From positions 97,914 to 161,913 of the forward strand of contig JACVRA010000259.1 in assembly GCA_019828545.1 (NCBI GenBank): a stretch of DNA of 64,000 bases, in the 5' to 3' direction. Origin of the DNA: Paracamarosporium sp. OC-R06-R3. Lineage: Eukaryota > Ascomycota > Dothideomycetes > Pleosporales > Didymosphaeriaceae. Both the position numbers and the translations under genes were made by a program. Below are positions 57,625 through 64,000 of the stretch, piece after piece (the first letter of the stretch is position 1; every line of letters begins with the position of its first letter). The notes under the pieces were generated by a model, which was given only the letters and a program-made list of their open reading frames with translations, was not told where the DNA came from and did no database searches.

Positions 57625-58638
57625 ATGGCACAACAGACTAAGATCTTGATCGTCGGTTGCGGGGCTGTTGGTACTATGTGCGCATACACTCTGCGACACG
57701 CACAGGTCACGGCCATCCTCCGCTCCAACTACGACGCCGTTGCTGCAGAGGGTTTCGAAATTAAGAGTGTAGATCACGGCGAAGTAAAGCACTGGAAGCC
57801 ATGCAACAGTAAGTGCATCGCTGTATAGAGAAATCTGATTGTACTGACTTCTTATATAGTTACACGCTCGCTAGATGATGCACTTAGATATGGCCCATTC
57901 GACTATGTCGTGGTCACTCTCAAGCAACTTCCGGACATTTATTCCATCCCGGAGATACTAAAGCCCGCCATTACCAAAGAGCATACGGCAATTGTCCTTG
58001 TACAAAACGGCATAGGGATTGAGAGTGCGATAGTTGATGCCTTTCCAACTAATTCGGTTCTTTCTGGAGTACCCAAGATTGGCTGCGAGATTACTAGGAA
58101 TGTCGTGCTGCACAACGACCCAGACGTTCTTGTGCTTGCGCCATACTGGAGCGCCAATATCGCGAGGGCGATGCAACAGGAAAGCTGCAATCGATTCGCC
58201 GATCTTTATGAGAAGGGCGGAGCAAAATGTGAAAGAGTTGATAATATCATGTGGCACAGATGGCGTAAGCTGATCTGGAATGCGTCGTTCAATACGCTTT
58301 GCGCGCTGACCGGACTCGATTCGGGAGCGATCCAAGATACTGGTGGGGTTGACACGTTGATCAAACCGGTCATGAGCGAGGTAGTCGCGATTGCGCAAGC
58401 AGAAGGCTACGAAATGCCGAAAGACATTGTAGACCAAATGATGGCGTTTACACCGAAAGAAGAATACCTAAGGCCGAGTATGCAGGTAGATGTCATACGG
58501 AACCGACCCATGGAAATCGAAGTCATTTTGGGCAATGCACTAAAGATTGCAAGACGAAGGGAAGTGCAAACACCCATGATGTCGCTAGTATATGAATTGT
58601 TGAAAGTAAAGCAAAACGCGGTCGTAATGGCGAAGTAG
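57625..58638 (+). CDS. Ketopantoate-reductase-like (ApbA/PanE family) oxidoreductase
   Basis: Two exons (57625-57808, 57860-58638) give 320 residues. The Rossmann motif VGCGAVGTM (GxGxxG at residues 11-16) binds NADP. VVVTLKQ follows, then VLVQNGIGIESAI, the conserved central stretch, and the C-terminal part with KLIWNASFNTLCALTG (catalytic Lys and Asn region) and EVVAIAQAEGYEMP. Members reduce 2-dehydropantoate, but fungal genomes carry many paralogs with other 2-oxoacid substrates, often in clusters. Here the genomic setting points to a role in the adjacent catabolic set rather than pantothenate synthesis; this is inference. Confidence 0.85.
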
Positions 58639-58713
58639 TCACAAGTACATGTTCACTGCAAACTTGCTATACATGTTGTTCATGTCGAATAAGAGCGAAA
58701 AATGTTGAACTAT

Positions 58714-59698
58714 TTATTGCAAAAAGTCGCCGCCCGACACACGTAATTCGTACTGATAATCGGGCTGGAATTCCAGCCACATAGCTTCAGGTGTCGTCAG
58801 CCTGTACGTATACTCTGCCTCATCGTGCGGACATATGTGCTTATCAATACCAGAGGCAGCGGCCGCTTCCGCTAGCAGCTGCACGCGGCACGAGTTCTCC
58901 ATCAGTGTATACAAGAAGGCGGCTTCGTCGACTGTCTGTCCAGTGGTCAATAAGCCATGGTTCTTTAGAATAGCGCAACGATTTCCTGCTAGCGCCTTCG
59001 CAATACGCACACCTTCGTCGGCTTCGAATGCGATGCCACCGAAAGTATCATGTACGGCGTGGTCGTTGTAAAAAGTGCATGCATCTTGGTTCAGCATTTC
59101 GAGTGGACGGCCAAAACACGACCAAGCTTTACCATGGATGCTGTGGAAATGGCATGCCGCGTTGACATCGGGACGAGCTTCATGCAGTGCCGAGTGAATA
59201 TTAAAGCCGGCGTTGTTGACACAGGCGCGATTACCTCCTACAATCTCTCCCTTGACATTAACCTGGACTAGGTCGCTGACCTTGATGAGTGCAAAATGGT
59301 ATGCCAGGCTGGAAGTTGGGTGAGACAATGAAGCATAGCTCAGTTGGTTAGGACGACACTCACGGGTTGATCCAAAATGTGTCTGGGTCTACCGGATCAC
59401 GCACTGAGATGTGACCTGCCGTTCCTTCGACGTAACCCTTTCGGGCGATCACTCTGAAGGCACCAGCCAGGCGCTCAAGACACCACTGCCGCTTGTCGTG
59501 CGGGTTATCAAATGTCGGAATGCCTGCTATGGGGGCGCTGCGGCCAATGGTAGCACCCGTGCCGTCCACGATCGAGAGCCCGTCCATGAAGGTGTCGTGA
59601 GAACGGATCCGCAGTGGCCCCGGTGTCGCACCGCTGGGAGCTTTGCTGTTCGCCTCGGGTGGAGTCATTGGAGGAGTGTGAAGTGATGCCATGGTCAT
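58714..59698 (-). CDS. Class II aldolase/adducin-domain protein
   Basis: Two exons (59698-59364, 59308-58714) give 309 residues from MTMASLHTPPMTPPEAN. The domain begins CLERLAGAFRVIARKGYVEGTAGHISVRD, the family opening. Zinc-binding histidines lie in CHFHSIHG (HxH type) and AILKNHGLLTTG. FNIHSALHEARPDVNAACH is also conserved. Such enzymes split or make carbon-carbon bonds of hydroxy acids or sugar phosphates, or act as decarboxylases; others are structural. The phosphate-binding side is not clear. Upstream in-frame Mets at about 59806 and 59884 could extend the N-terminus. The intron (59309-59363) contains a tRNA box A lookalike by chance. Confidence 0.85.
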
Positions 59699-60257
59699 CT
59701 TCTTGGACGCAGCTGGAGTCGGGGATGGGGTGATCGTCTTAGGTGTCGATTTGAGAGTGTGACAGTGCGGGACGAAAGCGAGGAAGTCCAGAGGCATGGC
59801 TGCGCAACGGAACTGGCCTCGGCAGAAGCCATGACCGGTTGTATATAGGTCGATCGCCACCTCTGATGGATGGTGTAGGTGCATGCATGGTCTCGGTGTA
59901 GGGCTTTGTATGTGGCCAATCAGCGTTCCACGGCCGAGCCTCGGAGAAGGAAAGTGCGTCGCCGTCTCCTGCCCGCCAAGGAAGCAAATCGCCCACGACC
60001 CGGTTGCTCTTCCTCATCTCGTCATGCCACGGCCTGGATAGTTTCTTCCTATCTCTTCACCTCGAACATGGCTCCTTCTACGGCCATGTGGCGATCGCCT
60101 CAGCCGGCAGGCAACTATCCGTCTCACATGTTGCGCCCTCCTATACAGCAGTCAACAACGACAGCTATACCAAGCGGTGCACTTTCCAGCGGATAGATAA
60201 AGCCGTGCAGCTCATGCGCCTTCTTTCCACCAGTCCAAGCACTCTTTATTCGTCACC
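59699..60257. promoter_or_regulatory. Divergent promoter of aldolase and dioxygenase
   Basis: It separates the aldolase (-) and the TauD-type gene (+). AGATAA at 60195-60200 is an HGATAR motif, 58 bases before the dioxygenase ATG. No coding sequence is supported. Confidence 0.4.
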
Positions 60258-61412
60258 ATGACCACGGCCACCACACTTCAGGCACCTCTGCAATGGGGTC
60301 ACGGCCAAGGTCTTTCCTCTGGTCAACGGGAGCCGGAATACCATCTGCTCGTGCCTTTCCAGTCAATGCCAAATCAAATCACTGGCCGCACGGTTTGGAC
60401 TAAAGAAGAGCTCGAGAAGGATATGTCGCGCTGGCTCCGTCCCTTCACCCACGAAGAAGTCAAGCATGTTGAGAGGGCCATACAGCATGTCGAATCAGAA
60501 CAGTTGCCACTCGCCTCTGTTAACCGAGATTCGTTCCCTCTGCCCGACGCGTTCAAGATTGTATTAGCCAAGGTCCGTGACGAGCTGATCAACGGCATCG
60601 GTTTTGTAGTGCTAAGAGGACTCCCCGTTCACAACTGGAGCACCCGACAGGCTTCAATTGCCTATCTTGGCTTGGGCTCCCATTTTGGGCCACGCCTCAG
60701 CCAGAACCGCCAGGGCCACATGCTTGGTCACATCAAAGACCTTGCTGAGGGCAAGGAGATCAACGGCGAAGGCAGGATCTATCGCACCCAAAAAGCCCAA
60801 ACCTATCACTCGGACGAAAGCGACATTGTTGGCCTACTGTGTCTGCACAAAGCAATGGAAGGAGGCGAATCGCAGGTAGTCTCCACGCATCATATCTACA
60901 ACGTACTGCGGCAGGAGAGACCCGATGTTTTGGAGCAGCTCTGCATCCCGCATTGGTACTACGACCGCAAGGGCGAGACAAGCAAGGGTCAGGAGGAATG
61001 GATGCGTACCCCAGGATACTACTACTACAAGGATAAGCTGTCAATGAAGTGGGATTCCTACTATGTCGGAGCACTCCAGCGGTTCTGGGAGAAGGGGTTA
61101 CTCCCACAGTATACCGATGCGCAACGAGAAACGATCAGGGTAATGGAGGAGTACTGTCGCAAACTGAGTCTCGAGATGACTCTGCAGCCTGGCGACGTTC
61201 AATTTGTCACCAACACGCACAACCTGCACGCGCGGTCAGCATACAAAGATGACAACGACCCTAGTAAGAAACGCTGGTTGCAGAGATTATGGATTTCAAC
61301 TCCCGAAGAAGAGGGTGGCTGGCCGTTACCGTTTGCCGATTCCGATTACATCAAGAGGGGAGGAGTGCAGGTCAACGAAACACCAGAGTCTTACCCGCTG
61401 GAAGCTGAATAG
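60258..61412 (+). CDS. TauD/TfdA-type 2-oxoglutarate/Fe(II) dioxygenase
   Basis: This is a single exon of 384 residues. The Fe ligands are HSD in AQTYHSDESDIVGLLCL (HxD, about residue 182) and the distal His in NTHNLHARSAY (about 323). The Arg pair in RWLQRLWIS about 20 residues later would bind 2-oxoglutarate. Residues 110-140 (GIGFVVLRGLPV, then ASIAYLGLGSHFGPRLSQN) match the fungal TauD group. Members hydroxylate small acids, amines or sulfonates next to a heteroatom, which can release an aldehyde. The real substrate is unknown. Position beside aldolase, reductase and ureohydrolase suggests one step of a degradation path. Confidence 0.9.
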   Translation: MTTATTLQAPLQWGHGQGLSSGQREPEYHLLVPFQSMPNQITGRTVWTKEELEKDMSRWLRPFTHEEVKHVERAIQHVESEQLPLASVNRDSFPLPDAFKIVLAKVRDELINGIGFVVLRGLPVHNWSTRQASIAYLGLGSHFGPRLSQNRQGHMLGHIKDLAEGKEINGEGRIYRTQKAQTYHSDESDIVGLLCLHKAMEGGESQVVSTHHIYNVLRQERPDVLEQLCIPHWYYDRKGETSKGQEEWMRTPGYYYYKDKLSMKWDSYYVGALQRFWEKGLLPQYTDAQRETIRVMEEYCRKLSLEMTLQPGDVQFVTNTHNLHARSAYKDDNDPSKKRWLQRLWISTPEEEGGWPLPFADSDYIKRGGVQVNETPESYPLEAE

Positions 61413-61521
61413 TGATACAACGTCCGCCAACGTGATTCAGCCTCCTCGGTTGTCCATAACCGTTTGCCCACACTATTTCCTCGCCACTTCTTCCATGCAG
61501 GCTGCTAAATGAGTTTGGTAA

Positions 61522-61527
61522 AGATAA
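61522..61527 (+). promoter_or_regulatory. GATA-type motif before the cluster regulator
   Basis: AGATAA lies 125-130 bases before the regulator ATG at 61652. The role is inferred only. Confidence 0.3.
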
Positions 61528-61651
61528 CGGCTAGCGCCGAGACCTGCTTATCGGCTAGCGTATATACATGTCGATCCCAACTATACCAGTCATCATTTCC
61601 CCTCAAACATCTTCGTTAAGCAAATATATGTATGGCTCGAACGTTACCATT

Positions 61652-63764
61652 ATGTCACCCAAATCAAAGCCTAGGTCTATGACCTTTACAGGGTGTGCCA
61701 TGATCCCCTTGTACTTGCTCATTGGTATTAACATCTGCTGGCAGTTGCTGGACATGCAAACGTCGCAAAGTCAAATGCGACGAGCGTCCTTTTGGTTGTG
61801 TAAAATGTACGAATCTGGGTATCGAATGCGAGGGGTATGGCATACGGCTACAGTGGATGACCGACCCGTTCAGTGAGAACCAACCAAGCCAACAGTCTCG
61901 AGGCCGGATACGGATAGGTGCTTTTTTATATTCCTCCCTCAACAAGAAGCTAGATCCTGACGTCAATAGATCCAGATCCTTGTCCACCATACTGCCTGGA
62001 CGAGATCGACGACTTGCTTATATCCATTGACAGGCGTGCAGCGGAGGGCAGGTCAGCACGAAGCGGCCCGTTCTCGGTCATCTTTGATGGTAAAACAATC
62101 GACATTGACAATGAGGCATCGACCAAAGTGAGCCACGATCAGATCACGTCCGACACTAGTCTCTCACCCACAGAAGAGATTCATGTTGTCAACAGAAGAG
62201 CTTTAAATGATTGCATTAGTATGGTAACGACAAATGAGTGTTTCGAGCTTGAATTGGAGGATCCATGCATCCAGGAAAATGATCAACTCGTTCAAGGACC
62301 TCTAGGCGAACAACATGAACCCCTCACGCTGTTTCCTGATTCGACCGATTATAGCCAGCCAGCTTTGTTCGAAGAAGAGACTTCCTTGCTGCAACAGTTT
62401 TCAGTACCTGGCCAAGGTTTGGCTCATCTATTGCCATCATCCGCGAAGCTAGGACCGTCTATCCACACAAGCCTTTCAGAAGACTCTACGATTGATCAGT
62501 TAATGCACCATTATGTGGTCAACATAACCGACCTCCTTCAACCAGTCAACCACCCCGAGAACCCTTATCGCACGCTTTATGCACCAGCGGCCCTAGAAGC
62601 AATCTCAGGGGTACTAAACAACACGCAAGCTGCCAAGGCTGCGATGCACATCGCCCTCTATCACTCGGTCCTTGCAGCTGCCGCACACCATCTTGGTAGC
62701 TGCACCTCCGAAAATAGCAAGTATAAGAAATTAGGAGCTCAGCACAAGGACCAAGCGCTCTCAATGTTCCGGAAGTCGATTGACTCGGCGCGCCCTGCGT
62801 CAAATTACAAGATCATTCTAATCATGATGTTGTCGCTCGTGACTATTGAAGTGAGCTCAATCATTATTAAACCTATCCTTGAAATACTCACGACTTTCAG
62901 GTAATGTCCGGGTACGGCATCGACTTCGCCATCCATCTCCAAGCAACAAGAACACTTCGTTTCTCCCGCCGCCACTGGAAAAGAATAAGCGCGGGAACCC
63001 GTCAACTCCACGCCGTCAGCTCCTTCCTCTGCCTCCTCTCTCGCACCCTTGACTTCACTCCATCCTCAACTGCCTGGTCGTCCATTTCTTCCTCCGAATC
63101 AGATGACACCGCCGACCTCGCTTTCGCATCCGGCACCTGCATCGAACACATGTACGGTATAACACCCTACCTCGCCTCCTGCATCCAAGAAACCTGCCGC
63201 CTAGCGGAATACCTCACATACTACACCACCCATTCTCTCGAGATCCCCGACCCCCTCCTTGAAGCCTGCGAATTCCTCGGCGACCGTCTCCTTGCATGGT
63301 CCCTCGACCTTGAAGACTACGCCTTCAACACGCTTCCTGCCACCGATCCAGCGCGCATCATCTTCACGCACCACGCCCTCGCTTGGCACTCTGCCTCACT
63401 CATCTACTACAACCGCCGCATCCAACATGCGCCCTCTTCGAGTTCAATAGCAGACATCGCCGCCGTCGCAGCGCATATGCACGCTGTCGAGGACGTCAAG
63501 CTGCAAGGTGGTGAGGCGTGGTATCTGCGGAATAGGGCGCCCATGACGTGGCCCGCTTTCGTGGCTAGTTGTGAGGCTGAGCCAGAGGACCGTGAGGTGT
63601 GGAAGAGATGGTGGGAGAGGGTGATGAGGTATGGAATTGCGAATTTAGAGAGGCAGTGGGTGGTTGTGAGGGAGGTCTGGGCCGGAAGAGATGGGGATGG
63701 AGATGGAGGGAGGGATTGGGTTGAGGTTTTCGCGACGAAGGGGTTTAGGCTGTTGCCGATTTAG
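61652..63764 (+). CDS. Zn2Cys6 regulator (Fungal_trans_2, Arg81-like type)
   Basis: Four exons (61652-61692, 61745-61917, 61970-62850, 62901-63764) give 652 residues. The first splice (MSPKSKPRSMTFT|GCWTCKRRKVKCDERPFGC) places a complete six-cysteine cluster near the N-terminus: CWTCKRRKVKC, then GCVKCTNLGIEC with GYGIRLQW, typical of the arginine-regulator type. The second splice (GRIRID|PDPCPPYC) and third (TIE|VMSGYG) restore the frame. The C-terminal helical region (ALEAISGVL, VLAAAAHHLG, EHMYGITPYLASCIQETCRLAEY) is the Fungal_trans_2 fold. It ends the putative cluster, so it is the likely local activator. Starting at the Met at 61722 would skip the first exon and read through intron sequence. 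Confidence 0.88.
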
Positions 63765-64000
63765 TAAGGTCTGTGTGTGTCAGGTATATACTATAGCTAT
63801 ATTGTACGAGAATGATATGGAGGAACTAGTATCATTGGATTTAATTGTGTCGTGAACGTGTACATCATTGGGAGATCAATATCCGGGTCTTTCCCATAGA
63901 TCTAATCTATTCCATGTGGACTTATCTCAATCACAACATCTATGCGAAAACTTGCCAGTAAACCATAGATAACGTAACTACGTAGCGAGTCGCCACTCCA
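63765..64000. other. Downstream flank, no gene seen
   Basis: AT-rich sequence follows the regulator stop to the end of the window. Confidence 0.4.

Noticed and set aside
59333..59375. tRNA-like stretch TAGCTCAGTTGGTTAGGA resembling box A
   Set aside because: It lies in the aldolase intron and runs into exon sequence. There is no intact box B (GGTTCGANTCC) at a fitting distance and no acceptor pairing. The reverse strand is simply the branch-point area.
1..64000. CRISPR arrays, rRNA, operons and ribosome binding sites
   Set aside because: None are seen, and the intron-bearing eukaryotic gene structure makes prokaryotic features unlikely.

Overview
The window reads as nuclear DNA of a filamentous ascomycete. 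Genes have short introns (about 35-135 bases, mostly near 50) with GT...AG borders. The protein set is typical of Pezizomycotina: Zn2Cys6 regulators, a decayed HET-domain gene, a BYS1 protein, small secreted cysteine-rich proteins, a DOMON/cytochrome b561 protein and an ankyrin protein opening with an LPPEI motif. Small secreted proteins and the gene-poor gaps suggest a Dothideomycete (Pleosporales-like); that placement is inference. All exon joins were made by eye from splice sites and frame continuity. In the multi-exon models whose joins I summed in full, the coding length came to a multiple of three; the exceptions are flagged.

Region 1-21 kb is mostly housekeeping or conserved genes: DOMON-b561 (345-1781), EB1/Bim1 (2279-3276), a small hydrophobin-like protein (3732-4121, -), a four-exon alpha/beta hydrolase (5076-6563, -), a J-domain protein with an SR/RD-rich tail (9034-10833, -), a metallophosphoesterase (12601-13820, -), an LPxDIR-motif protein with an in-frame stop (15193-16239), an acetoacetate-decarboxylase-like protein (16271-17170, -) and a Ulp1-like cysteine protease (18574-20454, -). 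Long stretches such as 6.6-9.0 kb and 10.8-12.6 kb show no credible gene.

Region 21-30 kb is accessory: a Zn2Cys6 regulator (21258-22961, -), a decayed HET gene (23.9-25.8 kb, -), a BYS1-family secreted protein and an ankyrin protein with a one-base frameshift. Region 30-45 kb mixes conserved genes (membrane protein with a long charged helix, Sec39, a coiled-coil protein) with small secreted proteins, including a 65-residue prepropeptide with a dibasic site and a CC-C-C-CC core.

Region 46-54 kb holds the most unusual gene, a secreted protein of about 870 residues with seven four-cysteine modules that I cannot assign to a known family. It is followed by an archaemetzincin (49927-51499, -) and a zinc-knuckle protein split by an in-frame TAG.

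Region 53.9-63.8 kb looks like a catabolic cluster. It has a secreted agmatinase-family ureohydrolase, an amino acid permease, a ketopantoate-reductase-like enzyme, a class II aldolase, a TauD-type dioxygenase and a Zn2Cys6/Fungal_trans regulator. The first two, and the aldolase/dioxygenase pair, are divergent and share promoters. The set suggests uptake and breakdown of a guanidino compound or amino acid under local control. The substrate is not known.
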